From Apilactobacillus timberlakei (lineage in GTDB: Bacteria > Bacillota > Bacilli > Lactobacillales > Lactobacillaceae), in assembly GCF_002993965.1 (NCBI RefSeq), contig NZ_POST01000004.1:108743-172742 (forward strand): 64,000 bases of DNA, written 5' to 3'. The position numbers were made by a program, and so were the translations under genes. Positions 1 through 9,121 of this stretch are shown piece after piece. Every line of letters starts with the position of its first letter. Positions within the stretch are counted from its first letter, which is position 1. The notes below the pieces were generated by a model. It made no database searches. It was not told where the DNA came from and saw nothing but the letters and a program-made list of their open reading frames with translations.

Positions 1-54
1 GTTGGATTGATTTTAATTGTATTTGCTGCCGTTATGATTGGTAGATTATCATAA
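1..54 (+). CDS. C-terminal end of a membrane protein (partial)
   Basis: Seventeen codons are open from base 1 to a TAA at 52-54. They encode a hydrophobic segment (VGLILIVFAAVMIGRLS) that looks like a final transmembrane helix with a short polar tail. A terminator follows. The family cannot be identified from this fragment. Confidence 0.6.
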   Translation, partial: VGLILIVFAAVMIGRLS

Positions 55-68
55 TTTAAATTATTTAT

Positions 69-102
69 GAAAAAGACTGATTTTTATTATCAGTCTTTTT
101 TT
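69..102 (+). terminator. Rho-independent terminator
   Basis: An AAAAGACTGA / TCAGTCTTTT stem with a short T/A-rich loop is followed by a T run. It sits just after the partial gene at the left edge. Confidence 0.85.
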
Positions 103-191
103 GTATTGGAATATAATTAAAAATTCATTAATTTATTTTAATTGTTATGTTATTATTGTTCATAATATAATAATGAATGGAGTGAAGTATT

Positions 192-1382
192 ATGGATTTT
201 AAGTTTTCAAATCGCGTACCCAAACAAAACAATGATGTGGTAGGTGAAATTTTAAAGGTAGCTGGGGATCCTAAAATTATTTCATTTGCGGGAGGCCTAC
301 CTGCTCCAGAATTATTTCCAGTAAATGAAATAAAAAAAGCATCTGACAAAGTTTTTTCAAAACATGGCCAAGATGCTTTACAGTATACTGCATCCATTGG
401 TAATTCGAAATTAAGACAATTAGTAGCTAATCGAATGGATTCTCATAAACATATTAACTGTAAACCATCAAATATTTGTATTACTACTGGATCCGAACAA
501 TCTATTGATTTAATTTCTAAGATGATGATTAATCAGGGTGATGTGGTTTTAGTTGAAAAACCTACATATCTATGTGCATTGGATGTATTTAGAAGTTATG
601 GAGCTAAAATTGTTGGTGTAGATATGGATGAAAATGGAATGAAGGCTGATTCTCTAGAAACTGCCTTGCAAAATTATCCAAATGCAAAGCTTATTTATAC
701 CATTCCGAATTTTCAAAATCCAACAGGTAGAACGATGCCTACTAATCGTAGAAAAGAAGTTGCCGATTTAGCAAGCAAATATGATGTTATGGTAATGGAA
801 GATGATCCATATGGTGAAATTCGTTATTCAGGAAAATCTATTGATCCAATTAAACATTTTGATAAAGATGGACATGTTATCTATATGAGTACTTTTTCTA
901 AAATATTGGCGCCAGGAATGCGTTTAGGATGGATTATTGCTGATGAAAAATTTGTAAATATGTTTGTTGTAATGAAGCAATCTGCAGATTTGCATTCAGA
1001 TAATTTGTCCCAATATATTGTTGCTCAGTATATGGAGGACAATAACTTAGATCTTCATATTCAAAAAATTCGCGATGCTTATCATCGTCGTGCATCAATG
1101 ATGTTAAAAGAAATTGATAAACAATTTCCAAGAGGTGTTAAGCATAGTAATCCAGAAGGCGGGATGTTTATCTGGGTTGAAGTACCTGGTAATATTAATA
1201 CTATGGAATTATTTAAGAATTGTGTTAAACATAATGTTTCTTTTGTTCCAGGAGAACCATTTTATCCAGATGAAATTATTCCAGGAACTTTTAGACTAAA
1301 TTTTTCTAATATGAAAGATGACCAAATTCATGAAGGAATTCATAGAATGGCTGATGCTATCTCTGAAATGATTAAAAAATAA
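192..1382 (+). CDS. PLP-dependent aminotransferase (class I/II, LysN/2-aminoadipate type)
   Basis: A fold-type I PLP aminotransferase of 396 aa, probably a cytoplasmic amino-acid transaminase acting with a 2-oxo acid acceptor. Visible landmarks are the N-terminal SFAGGLPAPELFP segment, NPTG (about 176-179), EDDPYGE (about 203-209) and the PLP lysine in STFSK (K237), followed by a phosphate-binding arginine in GMRLGW. It lacks the N-terminal GntR domain of MocR regulators, so it is a stand-alone enzyme. Substrate is not readable from sequence; 2-aminoadipate, aromatic and branched-chain activities all occur in this family. It is monocistronic, with terminators on both sides, and the ATG has an upstream GGAGTGAAG. 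Confidence 0.88.
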   Translation: MDFKFSNRVPKQNNDVVGEILKVAGDPKIISFAGGLPAPELFPVNEIKKASDKVFSKHGQDALQYTASIGNSKLRQLVANRMDSHKHINCKPSNICITTGSEQSIDLISKMMINQGDVVLVEKPTYLCALDVFRSYGAKIVGVDMDENGMKADSLETALQNYPNAKLIYTIPNFQNPTGRTMPTNRRKEVADLASKYDVMVMEDDPYGEIRYSGKSIDPIKHFDKDGHVIYMSTFSKILAPGMRLGWIIADEKFVNMFVVMKQSADLHSDNLSQYIVAQYMEDNNLDLHIQKIRDAYHRRASMMLKEIDKQFPRGVKHSNPEGGMFIWVEVPGNINTMELFKNCVKHNVSFVPGEPFYPDEIIPGTFRLNFSNMKDDQIHEGIHRMADAISEMIKK

Positions 1383-1393
1383 GTATGTAAAAT

Positions 1394-1424
1394 AAAAAGA
1401 CCAATTATATTAGGTCTTTTTTTA
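1394..1424. terminator. Bidirectional terminator between convergent genes
   Basis: AAAAAGACC / GGTCTTTTT stem with A/T runs on both sides. It lies between the aminotransferase gene and the convergent Nramp gene and can serve both. Confidence 0.8.
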
Positions 1425-1437
1425 TTTGATGAAATTT

Positions 1438-2658
1438 TTACCAAAAATTTAAAGTAGGGCCAATCATATAAATACCAAATATCATAAATATTAGGCAACA
1501 AATAATAACCAGCCATTTATAAAATCCATGCATTTTATATTTATTAGGTAGAGCTTTATTTTCAAGCATTAATAAAAGTCCTAATACAATAGGAGTCATT
1601 AATGCATTTAACACCTCGATAAAAATAGTAATATCAATCATATTTTGCATAAATAAAACCATAATACCGCTAATTAAAAATACAGATACATATATTAAAT
1701 AAAAATATAAATTTTTACGACTTATTTTGTAGTTTAAACTATGAGGAACGTTCAAGACTTCAGTAATGCCCCAGGTACCAGCTAATGCTACAACAATGGC
1801 TGCTACAAATGCACCACCAATAATACTTAGTCCAATTATTATTTTTGCTGTGTTGATACCAGAAAAGTTGCTTAATACATTAGTTAGATCTGCAACTGAG
1901 TTTAATTTTATTATATTATTTTTATTTGCTACTATTGCAGCAAATAAAATAATATATCCAATCATAATTGCCTGAGTGATGATGGTACCAATAGCTGTAT
2001 CATATTTTTCTTCTTTAATCATATTAGGTTTTAATTTTTTATCAATAACAGCACCTTGTTGATAAAATACCATCCACGGTATAATTACTGCACCTACATT
2101 TGCAGCAATTAAGTATATGTAATTTGGATCATTTATTGGGAGCTTAATAAATCCGTTTATAATTTGACTTGATGAAGGGTGTACGAAAAACAAACCAATA
2201 ATAAATACTAATTCGAAAAGACCAACAGCAATTCCAATATGTTCTACTTTTTTGTAACTACCATTTAATCCAATTAGTGATAATAAAATAATTGAAAATG
2301 GAACTGTTATCCATTTAGAAATGCCAAATAATTCACCAACACCAGCAATCCCTATAAATTCAGTTATTAAAGCGCCAATTACTGATATTAATAAGGTTAT
2401 AGCTGATAAGTAAGCCCATTTTTTACCAAAATGTTCACGAATTAATTCACCATGACCTTTTTTAGTAACTATTCCTAATCTAACAGTCATTTCTTGTGCC
2501 ATATATAAAATAGGGATTAAAATAATTTGTGGCAAAATCATAGAATATCCATATTGGGCTCCTGATTGTGCAGCTGTTATTAAGCAACTTGCATCGGTAT
2601 CTGCTAACATAACAATTAATCCGGGGCCAAATATTTTAAGCCATCTTTTTATCTTCAT
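1438..2658 (-). CDS. Nramp-family metal-ion transporter with non-canonical metal-site motifs
   Basis: Membrane transporter of 406 aa with about 11 hydrophobic helices, alignable to MntH/Nramp along its length (GPG...AQSGAQYGY...RLGIVT near the N terminus). The TM1 DPGN metal motif is replaced by D-T-D-A (about residues 20-23) and the TM6 M-P-H by I-P-W (about 193-195). In canonical Nramp proteins the TM1 Asp and Asn and the TM6 Met bind Mn2+/Fe2+. Their loss recalls the Mg2+-transporting Nramp-related (NRMT) branch, so calling it mntH would be unsafe. The start codon has only a weak ribosome-binding site; an AGGAG lies about 40 nt upstream. Confidence 0.8.
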   Translation of the reverse strand: MKIKRWLKIFGPGLIVMLADTDASCLITAAQSGAQYGYSMILPQIILIPILYMAQEMTVRLGIVTKKGHGELIREHFGKKWAYLSAITLLISVIGALITEFIGIAGVGELFGISKWITVPFSIILLSLIGLNGSYKKVEHIGIAVGLFELVFIIGLFFVHPSSSQIINGFIKLPINDPNYIYLIAANVGAVIIPWMVFYQQGAVIDKKLKPNMIKEEKYDTAIGTIITQAIMIGYIILFAAIVANKNNIIKLNSVADLTNVLSNFSGINTAKIIIGLSIIGGAFVAAIVVALAGTWGITEVLNVPHSLNYKISRKNLYFYLIYVSVFLISGIMVLFMQNMIDITIFIEVLNALMTPIVLGLLLMLENKALPNKYKMHGFYKWLVIICCLIFMIFGIYMIGPTLNFW

Positions 2659-2831
2659 ATATTTTTTACTATTTTGTGATTTAATTTCTTCGATATATAA
2701 TCGCTCCTAAAAAAGTCTGGATTTACATTCTAGCATTTAAAAATTAAGTTATTGAGTCTTTATCTGACTATATTTCTGTGGTATAAATCTTATCAATCTA
2801 GATTACCAATTATATTTTTATGAAAGGAGAC

Positions 2832-3143
2832 ATGAAATTGTCTAATATAATTAAAATTCTTGAATCAAAACAAAATTTACTTAAAGTAACATATCGTGGT
2901 GAGTTTGGTTATTTTTTTCCTTCTACGAATTTAGTACAAAATAATACCAAAATTAAATCCTTTATGGATGCAAAAAAAGAATTATTAGAACAATTAAAAA
3001 TCAATAATATTATGACTGTTCCAATTGAATTTGATATAGATAATGAATTATTTTTTATTCAATTGATTAATTATAATTTTAAAAAATTAGGTGTTTTTAG
3101 TATTAATAATTTAGGCAAAATAAAAGAGATAACAGATTATTAA
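2832..3143 (+). CDS. Conserved small hypothetical protein (103 aa)
   Basis: Cytoplasmic-looking protein of 103 aa starting MKLSNIIKILESKQN. I chose the ATG at 2832 because AAAGGAG lies just upstream of it and overlaps the earlier ATG at 2820. The composition is charged, with alternating hydrophobic residues suggesting an alpha/beta fold; there are no membrane segments or catalytic motifs that I recognise. It is divergent from the Nramp gene and ends in a strong terminator. Function unknown. Confidence 0.7.
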   Translation: MKLSNIIKILESKQNLLKVTYRGEFGYFFPSTNLVQNNTKIKSFMDAKKELLEQLKINNIMTVPIEFDIDNELFFIQLINYNFKKLGVFSINNLGKIKEITDY

Positions 3144-3165
3144 AATATCTGTTATCTCTTTTATT
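3123..3165. terminator. Strong bidirectional terminator
   Basis: A long perfect stem, AAAAGAGATAACAGAT / ATCTGTTATCTCTTTT, closes the small gene on the left and the minus-strand asnS on the right. Confidence 0.9.
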
Positions 3166-3176
3166 GTATTAAAAAA

Positions 3177-4565
3177 TTAGAATGGTGCGTTTCCTGGCTC
3201 ACGTGGGTAAGGGATTACATCTCTGATATTTTCCATACCAGTTACATACATAACTAGTCTTTCAAATCCAATACCAAATCCAGAATGCTTAATTTCACCA
3301 TATTTTCTTAATTCAGCATACCAAGCATATTCTTCAGGTTTTAAGCCAAATTCATGAATCTTTTGATCAAGGACATCTTCACGTTCTTCACGTTCACTTC
3401 CACCAACGATTTCACCAATTCCTGGCACTAAACAATCAGAAGCAGCAACTGTCTTACCATCATCGTTATCACGCATATAGAATGCTTTAATATCACGAGG
3501 ATAATCAGTTAAGAAAGTAGGGCGTTTATAAATTTCTTCACATAAGTAACGTTCATGTTCAGATTTTAAATCCATACCCCATTTAACCGGAATATCGAAC
3601 TTTTCACCAGATTCTTGTAATAATTTGATTGCATCAGTGTAAGTTACACGAGCGAATTCTTTACCGGCAGTACCCTTTAATTTTTCAATTAATCCTGGTT
3701 CGACATTTTTGTCTAAGAAGTTTAATTCATCTTTAGCATGTTCTAGAAGGTAATTGATAACATATTTTAATAGGCCTTCAGCACAATCCATCATACCTGG
3801 TAAGCGAGTATATGCCATATCTGGTTCAATCATCCAGAATTCTGAAGCATGACGAGGGGTATGTGAATTTTCAGCTCTAAAGGTAGGACCAAAAGTATAT
3901 ACATTCTTAAATGCCATGGTAAAAGCTTCTTCTTGTAATTGACCACTAACAGTTAAATTAGTAACCGTTTTGAAAAAGTCTTTTGAATTATCAACATTAC
4001 CTTCATCATCTTTAGGTAAATTATTCATGTCTAAAGTGGTGGCACGGAACATTGCTCCAGCACCTTCAGCATCACTACTAGTAATGATAGGGGTATTAAC
4101 ATACACGAAATCATTGTGTTGTAGATATTCATGAACAGCGAATGCTGCTAATGAACGGATACGGAATACAGAGTAAAAGGTATTAGTTCTTGGACGTAGA
4201 TGAGCAATTGTTCTTAAGTATTCAAAACTTTGTTTCTTCTTTTGTAATGGGTAGTCAGCATTGGAATGACCAACTAATTCTACCTTTTGTCCATGAATTT
4301 CAAATGCTTGTTGAGCATCTGGAGTTTTAACAAATTCACCTTCAACAGTAATTGTTGAGGCAATAGGTAATTTACTAATTTCTTCAAAGTTAGGGTTATC
4401 TTTTTTCAAGATAATTTGAGCACTTCTAAAGCATGAACCATCATTTAATTCAATAAAACTAATATTCTTTGATCCACGAATAGTTTTTACTGAACCTTCA
4501 AGAGCAACTGTTGATTTGTCTTCGATGTCTTTGTCATATAAATCAATAACGCTTAGTTGTTGCAT
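3177..4565 (-). CDS. asnS: Asparaginyl-tRNA synthetase
   Basis: Class IIb aminoacyl-tRNA synthetase of 462 aa that charges tRNA-Asn. An N-terminal OB-fold anticodon-binding domain (about 15-115) precedes the class II catalytic core, with motif 2 around [11 protein letters not shown] and motif 3 [12 protein letters not shown] at the C terminus. The start [12 protein letters not shown] at 4565 is preceded by AGAAAGGTG, so a longer open frame reaching 4622 is rejected: it would run into the leader terminator. The upstream T-box fits control by uncharged tRNA-Asn. Length and the Asn-type motif 2 region favour AsnS over AspS, which is about 590 aa in bacteria. Confidence 0.95.
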   Translation of the reverse strand: MQQLSVIDLYDKDIEDKSTVALEGSVKTIRGSKNISFIELNDGSCFRSAQIILKKDNPNFEEISKLPIASTITVEGEFVKTPDAQQAFEIHGQKVELVGHSNADYPLQKKKQSFEYLRTIAHLRPRTNTFYSVFRIRSLAAFAVHEYLQHNDFVYVNTPIITSSDAEGAGAMFRATTLDMNNLPKDDEGNVDNSKDFFKTVTNLTVSGQLQEEAFTMAFKNVYTFGPTFRAENSHTPRHASEFWMIEPDMAYTRLPGMMDCAEGLLKYVINYLLEHAKDELNFLDKNVEPGLIEKLKGTAGKEFARVTYTDAIKLLQESGEKFDIPVKWGMDLKSEHERYLCEEIYKRPTFLTDYPRDIKAFYMRDNDDGKTVAASDCLVPGIGEIVGGSEREEREDVLDQKIHEFGLKPEEYAWYAELRKYGEIKHSGFGIGFERLVMYVTGMENIRDVIPYPREPGNAPF

Positions 4566-4582
4566 ATAAATTACACACCTTT

Positions 4583-4850
4583 CTAATTTAATTAAATACA
4601 ATAAAATAAAAAGAGCCTTCATCCATCAAAGGACGAAAGCTCTTTTCCGCGGTACCACCTAAAATGCCTTTTTAAATAAGGCCACTTTTTCATATAACGT
4701 ATGAAAAACGTTTATTCCTACTTAAGTTTCGAAATAAAAACAAATAGGTGTTATTCCTAAATAACAATATTATTAAGCTCTCACTATCCTTAACTCGCTA
4801 AAAATTTGTAGTTTAGTACTCATCCATATTTATAGTATTTAATATATAAA
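4583..4850 (-). promoter_or_regulatory. T-box leader of asnS
   Basis: On the minus strand the conserved T-box AGGTGGTACCGCGG (complement of 4647-4660) precedes a terminator (complement of about 4609-4646: AAAAGAGCTTTCGTCC paired with GGATGAAGGCTCTTTT). Upstream lies a structured Stem I region with AGGATAGTGAGAG. An AAC triplet followed by G (complement of 4710-4712) is a plausible Asn specifier, which fits the downstream gene; the specifier assignment is inference. Uncharged tRNA-Asn should stabilise the antiterminator. Confidence 0.92.
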
Positions 4851-4998
4851 CTTATTAACAATTAAATATTAACACTAAATGGTAATTATATACAATACTA
4901 TTTATTTCAAATTCATTATGAGCTTACTTGTTAGGAAAATATAATTTTATTTATTATAATTTAATTGTGATAAACAAATCAAAAAGGGATGTTTATAT

Positions 4999-5310
4999 AT
5001 GTTAATTTCTACTACTGAAAATATTGGAACTAATTATGAAGTGCTTGGAGAAGTATTTGGTGTAACTACTCAATCAAGAAACGTAGGAAGCAATATTGCT
5101 GCTGGATTAAAGAATCTTGTTGGTGGCGAAATTAAAGGCTATACTCAAATGCTACATAATTCTAGAGAAGAAGCAATTCAAAGAATGAAGGATGAAGCAA
5201 AAGATAAGGATGCAGATGCCATTGTTATGATGAGATTTGACTCTGGATCGATTGGTAATGATATGCAATCAGTTGTTGCATATGGAACGGCAGTTAAGTT
5301 TATTCAGTAA
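4999..5310 (+). CDS. YbjQ/UPF0145 family protein
   Basis: A 103-aa protein matching the UPF0145 (YbjQ) family: N-terminal [17 protein letters not shown], a central Gly-rich [17 protein letters not shown], then a helix rich in Glu/Lys and a [10 protein letters not shown] strand at the end. These small cytoplasmic proteins form pentameric rings; their biochemical role is not established and the 'heavy-metal binding' label rests on weak homology. An AAAGGGATG-type ribosome-binding site precedes the ATG. It stands alone upstream of the P-type ATPase. Confidence 0.88.
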   Translation: MLISTTENIGTNYEVLGEVFGVTTQSRNVGSNIAAGLKNLVGGEIKGYTQMLHNSREEAIQRMKDEAKDKDADAIVMMRFDSGSIGNDMQSVVAYGTAVKFIQ

Positions 5311-5384
5311 TATTAACTGAATAATATTTAGATATAAATTAATATTATTAATAAGATATAATATTTATGAGGTGATATGAAATT

Positions 5385-5441
5385 ATGAGCATATTTTGGC
5401 ATATCTTTATATCTTGTTTACCTTACTATCAATTAAAGTAG
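5385..5441 (+). CDS. Possible 18-aa hydrophobic micropeptide
   Basis: An 18-codon frame, MSIFWHIFISCLPYYQLK, starts at ATG 5385 with GAGGTG 9-10 nt upstream. It lies in the 180-bp gap before the ATPase gene. It could be a membrane micropeptide, a leader peptide or a chance frame; only the good ribosome-binding site supports it. Confidence 0.25.
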   Translation: MSIFWHIFISCLPYYQLK

Positions 5442-5490
5442 TTTTAAAGATGTTATTTAAACTATATTAAATTTAAAAAGGTAGATATAA

Positions 5491-8145
5491 ATGAGTGATA
5501 AAGAAAATTATCAACTAACTGTTGATCAAATAATAGAAAAATACAATATTGAAGACATAAAAGCTGGTTTGAATGATGAGCAAGTTCGTAATCAGTTAGA
5601 TAAAGACGGATTAAATAAAATTCAAGTTGCAAAGGAGCCTAAATGGAAATTATTTGTGCGCCAATTTAATAATATGATTATTTATATTTTAATGGTTGCT
5701 GCATTAATTACTTTATTGATGGGGCATTATTCTGATGCTTTGGTCATTGCTTTAGTGGTGATCATTAATGCCTTAATTGGATATTACCAAGAGGCTAATG
5801 CATCTGAAGCTCTGGAAAAGATTAAACAAATGCTATTAACGCAAGCAACTGTTTATCGTAATGGTACTCGTGATGACATTTCTGCGGAGCAGTTAGTAGT
5901 TGGCGATGTGGTTTTCTTAGAAGCAGGTGATAATGTACCTGCTGACTTAAGAATCTTTGATGCAGATAATCTAAGAATTCAAGAAGCAGCACTAACCGGA
6001 GAACCTGATTCAATTGAAAAAATTGAAGGTGTTATTGATAATGATAAAACACCTTTAGCTGAAAGAAAGAACATGGCATATGCATCAACTTCAGTTACAT
6101 CTGGTAGTGGTAAGGGAATTGTTGTTGATACTGGTTCAAACACAGAAATTGGTAAAATTTCTTCTGAAGTAAGTAATACTAAGTCTAGAAAATCACCATT
6201 AATGATTGAACTAGATAAGTTAGGTACCCAAATTACTTATGTAATTATAGCTGTTTCAATTTTGCTTTTTATATTAGGATTATTTATGGGTACTTATTCA
6301 TTATCAGTATTAGCTTTAGCGGTTGTATCGATGTTAGTAGGAGCTATTCCTGAAGGATTACCTGCGACAACTTCAGTTGTTCTTGCAATGGGTGTTAGTG
6401 ATATGGCTAAAAAGAAACATACCATCATTAAATCATTGCCAGCGATTGAAACATTAGGATCAGTTGATGTAATTGCAACCGATAAAACAGGGACGCTTAC
6501 TAAAAATGAAATGACTGTTAAGAATATTATTATTGATGATAAAAATTATAATGTTACTGGTGATGGATATGAACCTAAAGGGAATGTTCAATTTAGCGGT
6601 GAAAATATTAAAATGAATTCTAAAATGCAACTATTTTTAGAATCAGGTTATGAGGCTAATGATACTGTTCTGACACATGAAAATAACAATTGGGAAATTA
6701 ATGGAGAGCCAACTGATGGGGCATTTTTAACTCTATATCATAAGGTATTTGGCTACCATAATCATACTAATTATCAAGAAGTTGACATGTTACCATTTGA
6801 CTCGGATTATCGTTACATTGCTAAATTAGTTCGTGATGATAATGGGCAAAAGAAGATTTTTATTAAAGGATCCCCAGATAAATTATTTAATATGACAAAT
6901 AAAAATGATAGTTCATTTAATGAAAACTATTTAAATAATCAAATTAATGATTTATCTAAGCAAGGAAAACGTGTGATTGCTGTTGGATATAAAGATGTTG
7001 CTGATGATGTAAATGAGATTAATCATGATATCTTAAAAGATGGAGTGACATTCTTAGGTTTAGCAGCAATTATTGATCCGCCAAGAGAAGAAGTAATTCA
7101 AGCACTTAAAGAAATGAATTCAGCTGGTGTCAGTCTGAAGATGATTACTGGTGATAATCCGATAACGGCTAAGGCAATTGGTGAGCAGTTAGGCTTGGCC
7201 AATCAGATTAGTGCAGTGACTGGAGCACAATTAGATGAAATGTCTAATACAGAATTTAAGGATGCAGTATTAAATAACCAAGTATTTGCTAGAACTACTC
7301 CTAAAAATAAAATGGATATCATTGAAACACTCGAAGATGCTGGTAAAGTGACAGCCATGACGGGGGATGGAGTTAATGATGCACCAGCTTTAAAGAAGGC
7401 TGATATTGGTGTAGCAATGGGAATAGAAGGTACTGATGTTGCTAAAGATTCCGCTGATATGATTTTAACTGATGATAATTTCAGTACAATGGCAGTAGCT
7501 ATTAAAGAAGGTCGTCGGATTTATGACAACATTAAGAAAAGTATTTTATTCTTATTACCAACATCGTTTGCTGAAGGTCTAATTATTGCATTTACTATTT
7601 TGATGAATAAAGAAATGCCATTGCAACCGACACAATTGCTTTGGATTAATATGGTTTCAGCAATTACCATTCAATTTGCCTTCATTTTTGAACCTGCAGA
7701 GAATGGAATTATGAAACGTAAGCCTCGTAATAATCAGGATAGATTATTAAATAAACATGATGTTTTTCAAATGATTTATATTTCATGCTTGATTGCGATT
7801 ATGGGGATTGTAGTATTTGAATGGTTAACTGGTCATGGATATACTGATGCAGTTGCAAGTACAATGGTTGTTAATGTGGTGGTATTTGGAAAGATCTTCT
7901 ATCTATTTAATATTCGTACTAGCAAGCCAGCAATATCAAAAGAATTATTTACTAATATGAAAGCATTCTGGATTATTGGTTTAATGATTGTTTTGCAATT
8001 GATTTTAACTTACATTCCATTTATGCAATCATATTTCTATACTTCTAATATCAGTTTATTAGATTGGTTAATTGTTATTGCTTCTGGAGCTGTGGTCCTA
8101 ATTGTTGCAGAATTTGGCAAGATGATTAGGATGTTTTTAAAATAA
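5491..8145 (+). CDS. Type II cation-transporting P-type ATPase
   Basis: Membrane pump of 884 aa. The order is a cation-ATPase N-terminal domain (1-75), TM1-2, actuator domain with TGEP (169-172, canonical TGES), TM3-4 with PEGLP (287-291), the phosphorylation site DKTGTLT (D331), the nucleotide domain, GDGVNDAPA, and six C-terminal helices. The architecture is that of Ca2+-ATPases of the PacL/SERCA/PMCA type. TM6 reads LLWINMVSAI: Asn720 is kept but the Asp four residues later, an ion ligand in Ca2+ and Na+/K+ pumps, is Ala724. Substrate is therefore open. Single gene with its own terminator. Confidence 0.88.
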   Translation: MSDKENYQLTVDQIIEKYNIEDIKAGLNDEQVRNQLDKDGLNKIQVAKEPKWKLFVRQFNNMIIYILMVAALITLLMGHYSDALVIALVVIINALIGYYQEANASEALEKIKQMLLTQATVYRNGTRDDISAEQLVVGDVVFLEAGDNVPADLRIFDADNLRIQEAALTGEPDSIEKIEGVIDNDKTPLAERKNMAYASTSVTSGSGKGIVVDTGSNTEIGKISSEVSNTKSRKSPLMIELDKLGTQITYVIIAVSILLFILGLFMGTYSLSVLALAVVSMLVGAIPEGLPATTSVVLAMGVSDMAKKKHTIIKSLPAIETLGSVDVIATDKTGTLTKNEMTVKNIIIDDKNYNVTGDGYEPKGNVQFSGENIKMNSKMQLFLESGYEANDTVLTHENNNWEINGEPTDGAFLTLYHKVFGYHNHTNYQEVDMLPFDSDYRYIAKLVRDDNGQKKIFIKGSPDKLFNMTNKNDSSFNENYLNNQINDLSKQGKRVIAVGYKDVADDVNEINHDILKDGVTFLGLAAIIDPPREEVIQALKEMNSAGVSLKMITGDNPITAKAIGEQLGLANQISAVTGAQLDEMSNTEFKDAVLNNQVFARTTPKNKMDIIETLEDAGKVTAMTGDGVNDAPALKKADIGVAMGIEGTDVAKDSADMILTDDNFSTMAVAIKEGRRIYDNIKKSILFLLPTSFAEGLIIAFTILMNKEMPLQPTQLLWINMVSAITIQFAFIFEPAENGIMKRKPRNNQDRLLNKHDVFQMIYISCLIAIMGIVVFEWLTGHGYTDAVASTMVVNVVVFGKIFYLFNIRTSKPAISKELFTNMKAFWIIGLMIVLQLILTYIPFMQSYFYTSNISLLDWLIVIASGAVVLIVAEFGKMIRMFLK

Positions 8146-8151
8146 TGGATT

Positions 8152-8187
8152 AAAAAGTAACCGCTACTAATTGGTGGTTACTTTTTA
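8152..8187 (+). terminator. Rho-independent terminator
   Basis: AAAAAGTAACC / GGTTACTTTTT stem with T run directly after the P-type ATPase gene. Confidence 0.85.
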
Positions 8188-8264
8188 TTTTGTAAATGTT
8201 TAGATTAATTATTAAACTTTTATAGTTTACTTTGATATAATCGTAAACAAATAGGGAGGTAATT

Positions 8265-8933
8265 ATGATGAAAGAGTTTGATTTATATGTAGTTCGTCAT
8301 GGACAAACTTATTATAATATATATCGTAAAATGCAAGGTTGGAGCAATACTCCCTTAACAAAACAAGGAATTAATGATGCACAAAAAATTGCTGATAAAT
8401 TATCTGATATAAAATTTGATGCAATTTATTGTAGCGATATGGAAAGAGCTAGATATACTGCAAAAACAATTTGCGATAATAATTTGTATCATTCAGATGA
8501 AGATACTATAATTGATACTCCATTATTAAGAGGAGTATTTTACGGTTACTTTGAAGGTAATAGTATTGATACAACTAATTATACCCTAGCTGCTTCTAAT
8601 AAATTTTCCTCTCATACTAATATGGTTAATGAATTAGGCTTAGATGGAATAAAAGATGCTTTTCACAAAATGGATCCATTTCATCAAGCAGAAAATAGCA
8701 AAGATTATTGGAAACGTTGGGATAAGGGACTTCAAGAAATAATAGATAATCCTAATGTTCAAAATAATGGTAAGGTATTATTAGTGAGTCATGGACCAGC
8801 AGTACTTAGTTTGGTTGATCGATTCGCTAATGGTAAATTTGATGTTAGTCAAAGACCACAAAATGGTAGCTTGACTAAATTACACTTTACTTCAAAAGGT
8901 AATTTTGAGGTAACTGGTTATAATATTAAATAG
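8265..8933 (+). CDS. Histidine phosphatase family protein (phosphoglycerate mutase-like)
   Basis: Branch-1 histidine phosphatase of 222 aa. The RHGQT catalytic motif is at residues 11-15 (H12 is the phospho-acceptor) and a second catalytic His lies in LLVSHGPAV. The region between is divergent from glycolytic dPGM, so a phosphatase acting on a small phosphorylated metabolite is more likely than a mutase. GGGAGG lies 5-8 nt upstream of two tandem ATG codons (8265, 8268); either could be used. Monocistronic. Confidence 0.85.
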   Translation: MMKEFDLYVVRHGQTYYNIYRKMQGWSNTPLTKQGINDAQKIADKLSDIKFDAIYCSDMERARYTAKTICDNNLYHSDEDTIIDTPLLRGVFYGYFEGNSIDTTNYTLAASNKFSSHTNMVNELGLDGIKDAFHKMDPFHQAENSKDYWKRWDKGLQEIIDNPNVQNNGKVLLVSHGPAVLSLVDRFANGKFDVSQRPQNGSLTKLHFTSKGNFEVTGYNIK

Positions 8934-8966
8934 AAAAATTATAATTGTTTATATCATTATGAAAAA

Positions 8967-9002
8967 TATAGCTATCCAATTTTATTTGGATAGCTTTTTT
9001 TT
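8967..9002 (+). terminator. Rho-independent terminator
   Basis: AGCTATCCAA / TTGGATAGCT stem followed by eight T residues, after the histidine phosphatase gene. Confidence 0.85.
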
Positions 9003-9121
9003 GACTTCATTATATTTTTGTTGATTTACTAAACTATTAAATTTTAAAATATTTTTTATAATTTATGTTTACTATTACGCTAGGTTATAGAAGATAATGA
9101 ATTTGTTGGAGGAATAGTACT

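Noticed and set aside
4566-4622. N-terminal extension of AsnS
   Set aside because: The added residues would be encoded in the T-box terminator and lack homology; the start at 4565 has a proper ribosome-binding site.
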